A DNA stretch of 64,000 nt, from NCBI RefSeq assembly GCF_001611555.1, contig NZ_LSGP01000023.1:1-64000 (forward strand), read 5' to 3'. The translations under genes and the position numbers were made by a program. Within the stretch, counting starts at the first letter, position 1. Each line of letters starts with the position of its first letter. Below the pieces are notes generated by a model, which saw nothing but the letters and a program-made list of their open reading frames with translations, was not told the origin of the DNA and did not search any database. The stretch comes from Anaerosporomusa subterranea. Lineage in GTDB: Bacteria; Bacillota; Negativicutes; Sporomusales; Acetonemataceae. Shown one piece after another: positions 8,619-17,383 of this stretch.

Positions 8619-8645
8619 GGCTGTGTTTTCACACAGCCTCAGCTT
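8612..8645. terminator. Bidirectional terminator between LacI and MFS genes
   Basis: A 15-bp perfect stem, AAGCTGAGGCTGTGT with its complement, and a 4-base loop, with T-rich sequence after it on the plus strand. The stop codon of the MFS gene lies immediately beyond. A related half-hairpin (GGGGCTGTG...CACAGCC) lies at 8453-8470, before repeat copy A. Confidence 0.75.
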
Positions 8646-8648
8646 TTA

Positions 8649-9833
8649 TTACTTGCCTGTAGATGATTTAGTCAACGCCGACACATAGATAACAATAAAC
8701 GCAACCATGAAAATCGTCGAATAGCCATACATGGCCGCATAGCTACTGCCACCCGCAATATACCCTAGCACTATGGAGCCGATCATATACCCCAAATCAA
8801 TCGAGGACAAAAACAATCCGTTAGCTGCTCCTTTGCGGTCTGCCGGACAGCGGTTTACCGCCCACGTCTGCAGCGATGGCTGTACCGCCCCATAGCCCAA
8901 GCCATAAAGCAAAGAGGCAAACACCAACATAGCAGTTGAGTTTGTGAAAGCCAGCGTAATTAAACCAGCAATCATTAGGACGCTGCCTGGAAAAATAATC
9001 ACCGAATGTCCCCTTTTATCAAACAAACGACCTACGAACCGTCTGGTTAGCAAGATCATAACTGTATTGCCGATAAAGTACAGCCATACATTGTCAATCC
9101 CGGCTTCTCTGCCAAATAACATTAGATACCCCATAATACCGCACAACGGGATCGATAATAAGAAACAAAGAGTGGAAGGCAGCAGCGCTCCTTTTTCAAA
9201 TACGTTTCGCAAAGTGATCTGCTTTCTCTCCCCCGCGACAGACGCAGGGCGGAACGCAAGCCCGGTAAGACCACTGATCAGCAATAAAGCACTCGCAACC
9301 GTCAACGTTACTGAAGCAATCAAAACATACCCGAATTGAATACGACTCATGATGAGGATCGCCGCGACAGGCGTCAAAGACAGAGAGATAATTGTCGTCA
9401 GCGCATAGTACCCTGAACCTTCACCACGTTTTTGTTCCGGTACAGTCTTGTAGACAGCAGTTGCAATCGCCGCTGTTGCCATGCCCCAACCGATACCTTG
9501 CAAACTGCGCAACAAAAGTATGCCGTTTACCGGCAGCAAAAAAAACGCAACCGAGCAAAGGGCCACTATGCCAATGCCTATTATAATAATCGTTTTTTCA
9601 CCTTTTGCCTCAACTATACTGCCGGCAATTATCCGCGCAACCAGTGACATAGCGGAAAACATACCAAACACTAGACTGGCTTGCAAATTGCTGCCGCCGA
9701 TCTGTTTCACATAAGCGGGTAAGGTTGGCGGCAACATGTAGAACCCGAAGCACAATAACAAATTGACTAGCAAGAGTGAACTATAGCTTTTTGTCCATAA
9801 CTTTGCTTCATTGATTGTTGCAATCTGCGTCAA
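8649..9833 (-). CDS. MFS transporter
   Basis: 394 residues with about 12 hydrophobic segments. The loop-2 motif region reads GSIVEAKGEKT, and there is a second-half counterpart (GRLFDKRGHS). The start is a TTG at 9833 with GGAGG nine bases upstream. MFS carriers of this size export drugs or carry sugars and organic acids. It lies between a LacI gene and a decayed lyase copy, so a role in uptake or efflux of the pathway acid is plausible, but no substrate signature is recognisable. Confidence 0.88.
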   Translation of the reverse strand: MTQIATINEAKLWTKSYSSLLLVNLLLCFGFYMLPPTLPAYVKQIGGSNLQASLVFGMFSAMSLVARIIAGSIVEAKGEKTIIIIGIGIVALCSVAFFLLPVNGILLLRSLQGIGWGMATAAIATAVYKTVPEQKRGEGSGYYALTTIISLSLTPVAAILIMSRIQFGYVLIASVTLTVASALLLISGLTGLAFRPASVAGERKQITLRNVFEKGALLPSTLCFLLSIPLCGIMGYLMLFGREAGIDNVWLYFIGNTVMILLTRRFVGRLFDKRGHSVIIFPGSVLMIAGLITLAFTNSTAMLVFASLLYGLGYGAVQPSLQTWAVNRCPADRKGAANGLFLSSIDLGYMIGSIVLGYIAGGSSYAAMYGYSTIFMVAFIVIYVSALTKSSTGK

Positions 9834-9859
9834 AATTCTAAGCCTCCAATTATGCGAGC

Positions 9860-10485
9860 TTACTTCTCCGTTCGAGCAGCCACAACAGGAGATGTTCGGT
9901 TGTTTTGCCGCTTAGCTTTTTCGGTAGTCAGGTCTTCACACCGTCCGGCTTTGAGAACATGGCCAGATCCCGTATGCTCCACGAGTTGCTCTGCCCTTCG
10001 CGCAGTGGCAATCGCCTTGGCCAAATCGACGCCTGTATCAATACCGATTTCATGCAACATGTGAATAATGTCTTCGGTAGCGATGTTACCGGCTGCGCCC
10101 GGAATATACGGGCATCCTCCTAAGCCGGCAAAAGCGCCATCGAAGGTGGTAAAACCAGCCTGCATACCAGCAAGGATGTTGCTTATGCCATGTCCCGGGT
10201 ATTGTGAAGATGTAATACCCAGCGCACTTCTGGGAAGGTTTTGATCATATATTTTCCGACCTCATACACTTGTCTAGGATTTGCCATTCCGGTAGCGTCT
10301 GATAAAGATAATTCGGTGATGCCAAGGCGCAAATATTCGCGAACAATTTTTTCGATTTACGGCACCGGTATTTTGCCTTCAAAGGCGCAGCCCCAGGCGG
10401 AAGACAATGCTCCCGACACACTATGTGTGTTTGGCGGCATATTCAACGCAGGGAATAAAGCCGGCCATGTTATAGCCCTGTCAAA
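9860..10485 (-). pseudogene. Decayed 3' part of a second HMG-CoA lyase gene
   Basis: Minus-strand sequence here matches the C-terminal two thirds of the lyase at 6201-7154 (from around its NNFNQTP region to the end), including GITTFDGAFAGLGGCPYIPGA-like and ATARRAEQL segments. The intact frame covers only 9860-10165; upstream of this, matching sequence continues in shifted frames with a stop and small indels (10166-10485). The N-terminal third, with the catalytic RDGLQ motif, is absent, and the remnant abuts the stop of the next gene. It is a gene relic from duplication. Confidence 0.88.
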
Positions 10486-10488
10486 CCG

Positions 10489-11091
10489 CTAACTAAATAA
10501 TCCGTTCCGCGTAGTGAGACCACTGGCCATAGCCAACAAGTACCGCGTTGCCTCCACTGGCCCATACGCTTTCTCAATCGCCACCGCAATGACAATATCG
10601 TGTCCGTACTGACTTGCCTCAATATCTTCGCGAATGCTAGCTAAAGCTCGCTCATGATATTCAGGCTTCACTTTGCTTGTAAATACAATCGGATAGGCAT
10701 CCACTAAACGCTGATAATACTCTTTCCGGCCTGATTCGGTCAAGAGATCACTGTTACAAAATTCTGTACTATGTTCAGGTGCTAAAAGATTTGTAGCTAG
10801 CCGCACATATAATGGCGGGATATTCACATCCCTCTGCTCTTTCTTCGCAGCAGCTAGTTCCTCTCTGGCCAACTTCGCAAAAATCTGCGTTCCTTGCGCA
10901 TGCTTACGGCGCCAGAGATTTTGTTTATATAAGCGAAATTTGGTCAGCATATAAACCGCAGTAATGACAAATAAAACATAGACCAGCCAATGAATCCAGC
11001 CTTCAGGGTAATAATAGCTGGCAATTCCGCATGCCAAGCTGAAAATCGCTAACTGCCAATGAAATCCCAGATGCCAAGGCGCCAAGTTCAT
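10489..11091 (-). CDS. Uncharacterised membrane-anchored protein
   Basis: 200 residues, not recognised. Two hydrophobic segments occupy roughly residues 12-28 and 32-50, with a short polar turn between them. A basic stretch follows (KFRLYKQNLWRRKHAQG), then about 130 mainly helical, charged residues likely in the cytoplasm. It lies downstream of tctA on the same strand, about 100 bases beyond its stop, with an 11116-11174 inverted repeat between them, so it may be only partly co-transcribed with the TTT operon. Its stop codon abuts the lyase relic. Confidence 0.6.
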   Translation of the reverse strand: MNLAPWHLGFHWQLAIFSLACGIASYYYPEGWIHWLVYVLFVITAVYMLTKFRLYKQNLWRRKHAQGTQIFAKLAREELAAAKKEQRDVNIPPLYVRLATNLLAPEHSTEFCNSDLLTESGRKEYYQRLVDAYPIVFTSKVKPEYHERALASIREDIEASQYGHDIVIAVAIEKAYGPVEATRYLLAMASGLTTRNGLFS

Positions 11092-11115
11092 GCAAATATC
11101 CTCCGATTGAAATAT

Positions 11116-11174
11116 ACAGAAAGCCCTCAGCCTGAGCCGAAACGCATCTCAGCTTCTGACTTTAGGCTTTCTGT
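11116..11174. terminator. Inverted repeat after tctA (possible attenuating hairpin)
   Basis: ACAGAAAGCC at 11116-11125 pairs perfectly with GGCTTTCTGT at 11165-11174. The 39-base interior contains a smaller CTGAG-rich helix. No good T run follows on the minus strand, so it may be an mRNA-end stabiliser rather than a true terminator. Confidence 0.45.
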
Positions 11175-11192
11175 TATAGGTTCTTTGATCGA

Positions 11193-12707
11193 TTAACGAT
11201 AATTTTCGCCGAATAACTTAACTCTGAGCGGAGCTAGCTGCGGGCTGGAGAACATGACAGTCAGAATCGAGACAGCGATCAGGCACAGAGCGATTTTATT
11301 AGTGAACATACTGCCGAAGAACGCTAGTACATCGCCATGTTCCATGGCCACACCCCGTCGGAAGTTGTTGTCAATGATTGGGGTCAGGATAACCCCAAGC
11401 ACCACGCCCGCCACTGGATAGCCGTACCGCTTCATGAAATAGCAGAGGATACCGAAGAAGATCAGCCAGTAGATATCAGCGACACTCTGCTGAATCGAAT
11501 AGCCACCGATCATAGTCATGATAACAATCATCGGCAAAATATAGGCTTTGGGAATTTCTACAATTTTACTAAAAACACGAATACCGGTCATGCCGACAAT
11601 ATAGAGACAAACATTGGCAATTAATAGACAAGCCACGATGACCCAGAAGAACTCAGGTTGTTCGCGCATCAACATCGGTCCTGGTCGCAGGCCGTGAACC
11701 ATTAAGGCGCCAATCAGCACAGCTGTTACTGAGTCGCCGGGAATACCTAGGGTGATCATTGGCGTCATGTCGCCGCCGATAGCCGCTGTACAGGCCGTCT
11801 CAGGAGCAAGCAAGCCCTGGTAAGCGCCTTGGCCAAAAGGTTTTGGGAACGGATCCTTAACTGTGCGTTTAGCATGATCGTAGGCCATCAAGGCCGCGAT
11901 ATCGCCGCCCGCCCCCGGCAGTACCCCGATAAAGACACCGATGAAGGAACAGCGCAGGGTTAAAGGGATATTTCTCTTAATAACTTCAAAAGTAGGACGA
12001 ACACGGCTAATTTTCTGTTTAACTGGTTTCACCTTGGTCTGCAATTGCACCAAGGATTCCGAAATACCGAAAGTTCCAATCATAACGATGATGAAATGAA
12101 TGCCGCCTAGCAGTTCGCCCGAGCCAAAGGTCAAACGACCTTGGCCAGTTACCGGATCCATGCCGGTGAGGCCGACTAGGATACCGATGCAAGCTGTGAT
12201 CATGGCCTTGGTCACTGAGCCGTCCTCTGTCAGACTGCCAATCAGGAACAGACCCATGAACGCTAGTAAGAAATAGTCACGTGGCGCGAAGTCGAGAGCA
12301 AATCCGGAAATAATCGGTGCGCCCAAGGCCAAGCAAACGATGCCGATAAACATACCGATACAGGCTTGGGTCGTACTCAGACCCATCGCTTCGCCGGCCA
12401 GACCTTGTTTGGCCAGCGGATAGCCGTCAAAGGCGGCAGCGACTGACGCCGGAGCACCAGGGATGTTCAGGAGGATGGCAGAGCGGGCGCCTCCGTACAC
12501 GCCGCCGGCATAGACACCAATCATCAGCGCCAAAGCCGGAAAGACATCCCATGCGAAGGTAAAGGATATTAGCAATGATACCGCCATAGTAACCGACAGA
12601 CCAGGAATAGCAGCCATGTAGACGCCAACAAAACAGCCAAGAGCAATAAGTCCGACCAGATTCAAACTGGTGAAAGGCACCAGAAATCCTTCAATTCCAT
12701 TAAACAC
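11193..12707 (-). CDS. tctA: Tripartite tricarboxylate transporter, large permease TctA
   Basis: 504 residues, very hydrophobic, about 12 membrane segments. The family block GVYGGARSAILLNIPGAPAS near residue 70 and its second-half echo GVLPGAGGDIAAL and GIPGDSVTAVLIGAL are diagnostic. The start is a GTG at 12707 with GGAGTG eight bases upstream. TctA forms the channel with TctB, and the periplasmic receptor TctC delivers the carboxylate. It follows tctB and two tctC genes on the same strand. Confidence 0.95.
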   Translation of the reverse strand: MFNGIEGFLVPFTSLNLVGLIALGCFVGVYMAAIPGLSVTMAVSLLISFTFAWDVFPALALMIGVYAGGVYGGARSAILLNIPGAPASVAAAFDGYPLAKQGLAGEAMGLSTTQACIGMFIGIVCLALGAPIISGFALDFAPRDYFLLAFMGLFLIGSLTEDGSVTKAMITACIGILVGLTGMDPVTGQGRLTFGSGELLGGIHFIIVMIGTFGISESLVQLQTKVKPVKQKISRVRPTFEVIKRNIPLTLRCSFIGVFIGVLPGAGGDIAALMAYDHAKRTVKDPFPKPFGQGAYQGLLAPETACTAAIGGDMTPMITLGIPGDSVTAVLIGALMVHGLRPGPMLMREQPEFFWVIVACLLIANVCLYIVGMTGIRVFSKIVEIPKAYILPMIVIMTMIGGYSIQQSVADIYWLIFFGILCYFMKRYGYPVAGVVLGVILTPIIDNNFRRGVAMEHGDVLAFFGSMFTNKIALCLIAVSILTVMFSSPQLAPLRVKLFGENYR

Positions 12708-12728
12708 CTCTTGATCACTCCAATCGTA

Positions 12729-13232
12729 TTAAGGTAGAACCACCTGGAATGCTGTGTTAAATATCAAGTACAAAACGCCGACAAAGGTTGACGATACGAG
12801 AATTTTTTTCACTGGCTTCGTCCTGTCCAATAGATACATGGTGATCGATAAAAAGAGAATGCTTGTAGGAACGAAGTGGAGAGTTTCCACTAGCAGTCCA
12901 TAAAGTATGATCATAACAATCAGAATAATGACTTGTCTATCGAATAGATAGCGTTTGAGCTCTTGCCAGTTGCCGTCCTGGTGACCGTTTTTAACCAGCG
13001 TATACGCATGCGCTGCGACCATCAGCACCAAGGCTGTTGCAACGAGTTGGGCAATCGATCCAGGTCCGTTACTAATCCCTTGGAAAACGCCTTCTACTTT
13101 GATTGACTCATAGAGCCAAGCCAAGCCCATAATCAGCATAAGAACCAGTAGTTTAAGTTCGCCTTTCGGAATCTGTTTTTCAATGACTGTTTCGGCTTCA
13201 GCCTGTTCAATATCTTTTTGATTTTCAGCCAA
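12729..13232 (-). CDS. tctB: Tripartite tricarboxylate transporter, small permease TctB
   Basis: 167 residues with four predicted membrane segments, the TctB pattern. The start is a TTG at 13232, because AGGAGG lies 7 bases before it; the frame stays open upstream over the tail of tctC but holds no good site there. The short N-terminus is charged and cytoplasmic. It sits between tctC and tctA with 21 bases to the latter, consistent with co-transcription. Confidence 0.88.
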   Translation of the reverse strand: MAENQKDIEQAEAETVIEKQIPKGELKLLVLMLIMGLAWLYESIKVEGVFQGISNGPGSIAQLVATALVLMVAAHAYTLVKNGHQDGNWQELKRYLFDRQVIILIVMIILYGLLVETLHFVPTSILFLSITMYLLDRTKPVKKILVSSTFVGVLYLIFNTAFQVVLP

Positions 13233-13290
13233 TTTCCTGCACCTCCTAATACTTGAGGGATCAGGAGGAGGATGTCCCCCTCCATTGTTG

Positions 13291-14322
13291 TTATTTACCA
13301 GGTTTCGGAATGTTGAATTTCTCCGGTGATTCTTTGGCGCCGCCAGCGTCATGGATCATCCAAGCAACGATAGATTGCCATTCCTTCATGTATTTTTTCG
13401 CCTCGTCGCCGGTGATGCCCATCGGAGTCAGACCATTTTTCTGCATATAATCCTGGAATTTGGGATCTTTATAGGCGACTTGGAAAGCATCACGCAGTTT
13501 CTTAAGTGCATCTTCCGGAGTGCCCTTCTTGACAAACACGCCATAGAAAAAGCCGGATGCTTTCATGACATCATTGTACTTCGCATCGATTTGGGTGATA
13601 TGCGGCACGTTGGGAATGCTGGGATTCGGTTTGTTAGCCATGATCGCCAACGCCTTCAGATCGCCGTTCTTGATGTACTGAGATGCTGCGCCAACTGCCA
13701 GACCGGATACCTGGAGTTGCTTGCCCAACAGAGCGGTGGTCAGTGGGCCGTCTCCGTCGTAAGCGACTTGGTTGAAGGTCACGCCTTCCATCTTTTTCAG
13801 GATGGCTGCGGTTACATAAGGCTGGCCACCGACGCCGCTGATACCAATGCTGATCTGACCAGGGTTGGCTTTGGCAGCCTTAATCAGATCAGCGAATGTG
13901 TTATAGGGGGAGTCTTTAGGAACCACGATAACGGTAGAGCCTTGAGTTGCGATAAGAACCGGCTCAAAATCGTCATAAGTCAGTTTGGATATTCCAAGAA
14001 TAGGATAAATTTGGGGATTCTCTGCGTGGAACATCAGAGTGTAGCCGTCAGCTTTTTGATCAAACACGTTTTGCGTGGCAATGGCGCCGGTAGCACCGGT
14101 TTTATTAGCCATAACGATCGTTTTGCCGAGCGCTTTCTCCGCCGCCGGCGTCAGAGTCCGGGACACTTGGTCAGTGCCGCCGCCAGCACCCCAGGCGATA
14201 ATGCCGTTAATGTTTTTGCTAGGATATTGCTCTTTTTTCTCACCTGAACCGCAACCAACCACCAGCAGAGCAAGGAGTACCATGACCAAGAGGAGACAAG
14301 TTTTTTTAGTGTGAAACAGCAT
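13291..14322 (-). CDS. tctC: TctC-type carboxylate-binding lipoprotein (receptor 1)
   Basis: 343 residues. A signal peptide with lipobox LVVGC near residue 24 implies a lipid-anchored or periplasmic receptor. The Bug/TctC features are the early beta strand IIAWGAGGGTDQVSR, the GATGAIATQNV loop and the AAKANPGQISIGISGVGG segment. It delivers a carboxylic acid to TctAB encoded just downstream. It is a close paralogue of the receptor at 14450; their ligand loops differ, so the pair may broaden the substrate range. Confidence 0.93.
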   Translation of the reverse strand: MLFHTKKTCLLLVMVLLALLVVGCGSGEKKEQYPSKNINGIIAWGAGGGTDQVSRTLTPAAEKALGKTIVMANKTGATGAIATQNVFDQKADGYTLMFHAENPQIYPILGISKLTYDDFEPVLIATQGSTVIVVPKDSPYNTFADLIKAAKANPGQISIGISGVGGQPYVTAAILKKMEGVTFNQVAYDGDGPLTTALLGKQLQVSGLAVGAASQYIKNGDLKALAIMANKPNPSIPNVPHITQIDAKYNDVMKASGFFYGVFVKKGTPEDALKKLRDAFQVAYKDPKFQDYMQKNGLTPMGITGDEAKKYMKEWQSIVAWMIHDAGGAKESPEKFNIPKPGK

Positions 14323-14449
14323 TGATTTCCCTCCTAAATTACTTTTATCTTATGAGCGAGTATACACCCGCATCAATAAGCAAAGGTAAATCAGGCGAGC
14401 TGTGCTACTCCGCCTGATTAGCCGCCGGTTAAGTTATACTGAGACAAGG

Positions 14450-15484
14450 TTACTTAGTAGGCTTCGGAATGCCGAATTTATCGGGCGATTCCTTGGCGCC
14501 GCCGGCCGCATGAATCAACCAAGTTGCAGAAGATTGCCATTCTGATAAGAATTGTTTGGCTTCATTACCCGTAATTCCCATCGGGGTAATGCCGTTCTTT
14601 GCCATATATTCCTGAAATTTAGGATCTTTATAACCAGCAACATAGGCTTCAGTCAGCTTCGCAATCACAGCATCCGGGGTTCCTTTTTTAACATATGCAC
14701 CGAAGAAAGCGCCGAAGCTTTTTAGTTTTTCTTGATAAGCAGGTTTAATTCTTCCTAAGACCGGCACATCGCCTAAAATATCGACCGGGGTGTTTGACAC
14801 CAGAGCCAGCGCTCTGATGTCGCCGGATTTGATATACTGCGCCGCCGAGCCAACGCCGATGGCAGTGGCCTCAATTTGTTTTCCTAACAGCGCGGTAACC
14901 AGCGGCCCTTCGCCATCGTATGCCACAAAGTTAAAGTTAATCTTTTCCTGGTCTTTGATCAGCGCGCTAGTGTTATATGGCAATCCGCCGACGCCGCTTG
15001 AACCAAAGTTAAATTTCCCGGGATTTTGCTTCGCAGCCGCGATCAAATCATCATAAGTTTTCAATGGTGAGTCTTTATGCACAATGATGACAGACAAGCC
15101 TTTACCAAAGATGATGATCGGCTCAAAATCAGCGTAATCAAGTTTAGACAATGCTAACACTTTGTACAGTTGCGGGTTTTCGGCATGATACAGCACCGTA
15201 TAACCATCGGCTTTTTGGTCGAAAACGTTTTGCGTGGCTATAGCGCCGGTAGCGCCGGGTTTATTGGATAGTACGATCGTTTTTCCCAACGCTTTTTCAA
15301 CATGTGGCGTAACCGAACGCGAGACGTTGTCCATGACGCCGCCGACGCCCCAAGAAATGATTCCATTGAGATTTTTCGTTGGAAATTGTTCTGTCTTTTG
15401 AGTCGAACCGCCGCCGCAACCGGTTGCTAACAGAGCGGCAATTGTCAGGAGTACCAGGGAAAGAACAACTGTCTTTTTCAACAC
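14450..15484 (-). CDS. TctC-type carboxylate-binding lipoprotein (receptor 2)
   Basis: 344 residues from a GTG at 15484 with AAGGTGG upstream; an earlier GTG at 15493 lies inside that site. Signal peptide with lipobox LATGC, then ISWGVGGVMDNVSR and GATGAIATQNVFDQKADGYT as in receptor 1. The two receptors are alike along their whole length and end in the same GGAKESP stretch, so they arose by tandem duplication. About 130 bases separate the two genes. Confidence 0.92.
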   Translation of the reverse strand: MLKKTVVLSLVLLTIAALLATGCGGGSTQKTEQFPTKNLNGIISWGVGGVMDNVSRSVTPHVEKALGKTIVLSNKPGATGAIATQNVFDQKADGYTVLYHAENPQLYKVLALSKLDYADFEPIIIFGKGLSVIIVHKDSPLKTYDDLIAAAKQNPGKFNFGSSGVGGLPYNTSALIKDQEKINFNFVAYDGEGPLVTALLGKQIEATAIGVGSAAQYIKSGDIRALALVSNTPVDILGDVPVLGRIKPAYQEKLKSFGAFFGAYVKKGTPDAVIAKLTEAYVAGYKDPKFQEYMAKNGITPMGITGNEAKQFLSEWQSSATWLIHAAGGAKESPDKFGIPKPTK

Positions 15485-15554
15485 AAACTCCACCTTTCAG
15501 CTTTATTCTATAAGATCAATAAATACCCTTCTGATTGTCATTGGGCCAATCAAG

Positions 15555-16523
15555 TTAAAGTACATTTGTCTCTAAGTCCAGCCACATCAGTTCCTGTTCT
15601 GTTAGTTGAATGTCGACAGCCATGATGCTGTCCAGCAATTCCTCTGTCTTTTGCGGGCCGATGACTGCACAGGTTGGATACGGCTGGTTTAGAACATAGG
15701 CTAAAGCGATATGGTTTGTCGTATACTGTCTACCCTTTAGAACCGCCATTTCTTTAGCACGCCGGAACCGTTCCCAATTAGCCTCACTGTAATACACTCT
15801 GGCGATATCTGGATTGGGAATGACCTCAGGTGTATACAAGCCGGCGAAAAAGCCGCTGGCTTGGGCTGCCCAGGAGAACATGGCCAACTGAGTCTGTTTG
15901 TGCCATTGGATATAGTCGGCGTCCGGATAGACGCAGCCGATCCAGCGCGGCTCATTGACCTTGGCCAAGCTAAGGCTGGGACTGTTGGCGGCGAGTCCCG
16001 CATAGCCTTTGGTAGCGCAATACGCGATCGCCTCTGTCATGCGTTCGGTACTCCAGTTTGATACACCATACGCTTTATACAGGCCGGCGTCTTTGTGTTC
16101 TTGCAGGGCATCCATTAATTCGCTGACAGGCACTCGCAGATCATCGCGATGCAACAGGCAGATATCAAAGTAATCGACCTGCATCCTTGCCAGACTTTCC
16201 TGTAAGTCCTGACGGATATATTCTGGACTGACACGCTGCTGATCCGGATGATGACAGCCGTTTTCATCAATATAGTGGTGGCAACATTTACTGATGATAA
16301 CCATCTCGTCGCGGTTACGTCTGCCTTTCAGCCACATCGCCAGTGCCTGTTCACTCTTGCCCAGACTGTATATGCGCGATGTATCTAAGGTATTGCCGCC
16401 ATTTTCTACATAAGCGTCAAGCATTTCAAAGACAACATCTTTACGTTCTGGCGTAAACAAGGATGTGCCGATCACGAGTTGCGAACAGCCGCGCTCCAGA
16501 CCGGGAATCGAAATATATTTCAC
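15555..16523 (-). CDS. Aldo/keto reductase
   Basis: 322 residues, TIM-barrel AKR. The catalytic tetrad is visible as Asp and Tyr in NTLDTSRIYSLGKSE, Lys in MVIISKC and His in DICLLHRDD. The GTG at 16523 gives the N-terminus MKYISIPGLERG with GGAG upstream; an earlier GTG overlaps that site. It lies between tctC and the TIM-barrel isomerase-like gene, same strand, short gaps. It probably reduces or oxidises a carbonyl/hydroxyl of the imported compound; the exact substrate is unknown. Confidence 0.88.
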   Translation of the reverse strand: MKYISIPGLERGCSQLVIGTSLFTPERKDVVFEMLDAYVENGGNTLDTSRIYSLGKSEQALAMWLKGRRNRDEMVIISKCCHHYIDENGCHHPDQQRVSPEYIRQDLQESLARMQVDYFDICLLHRDDLRVPVSELMDALQEHKDAGLYKAYGVSNWSTERMTEAIAYCATKGYAGLAANSPSLSLAKVNEPRWIGCVYPDADYIQWHKQTQLAMFSWAAQASGFFAGLYTPEVIPNPDIARVYYSEANWERFRRAKEMAVLKGRQYTTNHIALAYVLNQPYPTCAVIGPQKTEELLDSIMAVDIQLTEQELMWLDLETNVL

Positions 16524-16544
16524 ACAAACCACTCCATTACTCGT

Positions 16545-17366
16545 TTACCCCCGCGGGTGAGCAGCCAAATATTGTTTTGCCGCTTCAATACAACGGAATG
16601 CGTGCTCAGCGAAACCCATTTCCTTCATCCGCTTGAGATTGGGCAGTTCAATAGAATAAGGAACTTCCGGTATCCTGTTCACAATGCTGGCGACATCAAT
16701 ACCGCCCTCTTCCCCCACATACAGACGAGCCTCACGCAGGATTCGGGTCATTTCTTCTTTTTCGGTCGGGATTTCTTCCGGCGCATCGCAAAGGTGGACA
16801 AAGCGGAACCATTCACGCGGTACAGCATCAAGTTCCTCCGGTTTATTCCTGGCGCGGTGGAAGTGATGAATGTCGATCATCAGACCGGCATTATCCCGTT
16901 TTATCGTATTCAGAACATCGAGTGCTCCCGCCAGGTTATTGACGCTGGCAATCGGCACATACTCAAGTTCTACTGTCAGGCCGAACGATTTAGCCAAATC
17001 GCAAACCTCGGCAAACTTTTCAATATAGAAATTACGATCAGATGTCCAAATACTGCTCAGAACATGGCGACCGCCGAGTTCGGCTGCCACCTCCATCGCT
17101 GGCAGGTAGCGTTTCGGATCAACACCGTCATAGATGCGCGCCAGTTCAATGTCAAGCAGCTTAACGCCTGTGTCGGCCAGCGCTCGTTTGGTTTGCAGCA
17201 GCATTTCTTTGTTTTCAGCTAAGGCAAAATTCGGCTCGCCGGGCAGGCCCATATAGATCGGGCGCAGGCTGACAAAATCATATCCGGATCGCCCAGCGAT
17301 GTAAGTCTGTTCAGGCGGCGGGCAGCCTGGAATAGTCAGGTAGGCTAAAGAGAATTGGTGTGACAC
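16545..17366 (-). CDS. Xylose-isomerase-like TIM-barrel protein (possible 3-dehydroshikimate dehydratase)
   Basis: 273 residues of the sugar-phosphate isomerase/epimerase (AP endonuclease 2) superfamily. Metal ligands are suggested by Glu in VELEYVP, Asp and His in MIDIHHFHRA and Glu in YSIELPN. The start is a GTG at 17366 with GGAGGG. AsbF/QuiC-type 3-dehydroshikimate dehydratases belong to this superfamily, and the upstream neighbour is a type I dehydroquinase, so conversion of 3-dehydroshikimate is an attractive guess. A sugar or inositol isomerase/epimerase is the alternative. Confidence 0.75.
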   Translation of the reverse strand: MSHQFSLAYLTIPGCPPPEQTYIAGRSGYDFVSLRPIYMGLPGEPNFALAENKEMLLQTKRALADTGVKLLDIELARIYDGVDPKRYLPAMEVAAELGGRHVLSSIWTSDRNFYIEKFAEVCDLAKSFGLTVELEYVPIASVNNLAGALDVLNTIKRDNAGLMIDIHHFHRARNKPEELDAVPREWFRFVHLCDAPEEIPTEKEEMTRILREARLYVGEEGGIDVASIVNRIPEVPYSIELPNLKRMKEMGFAEHAFRCIEAAKQYLAAHPRG

Positions 17367-17383
17367 GGTGACCCTCCTATCAT

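Noticed and set aside
10241-10492. Plus-strand frame over the lyase relic
   Set aside because: It is the complement of the decayed HMG-CoA lyase copy and has no ribosome site.
13351-14247. 298-codon open frame on the plus strand opposite tctC
   Set aside because: Antisense shadow of the receptor gene; no family resemblance and the opposite strand has lipobox and TctC motifs.
16479-17222. 247-codon plus-strand frame opposite the TIM-barrel gene
   Set aside because: Antisense shadow; the minus strand encodes a well-formed TIM-barrel protein with a ribosome site.
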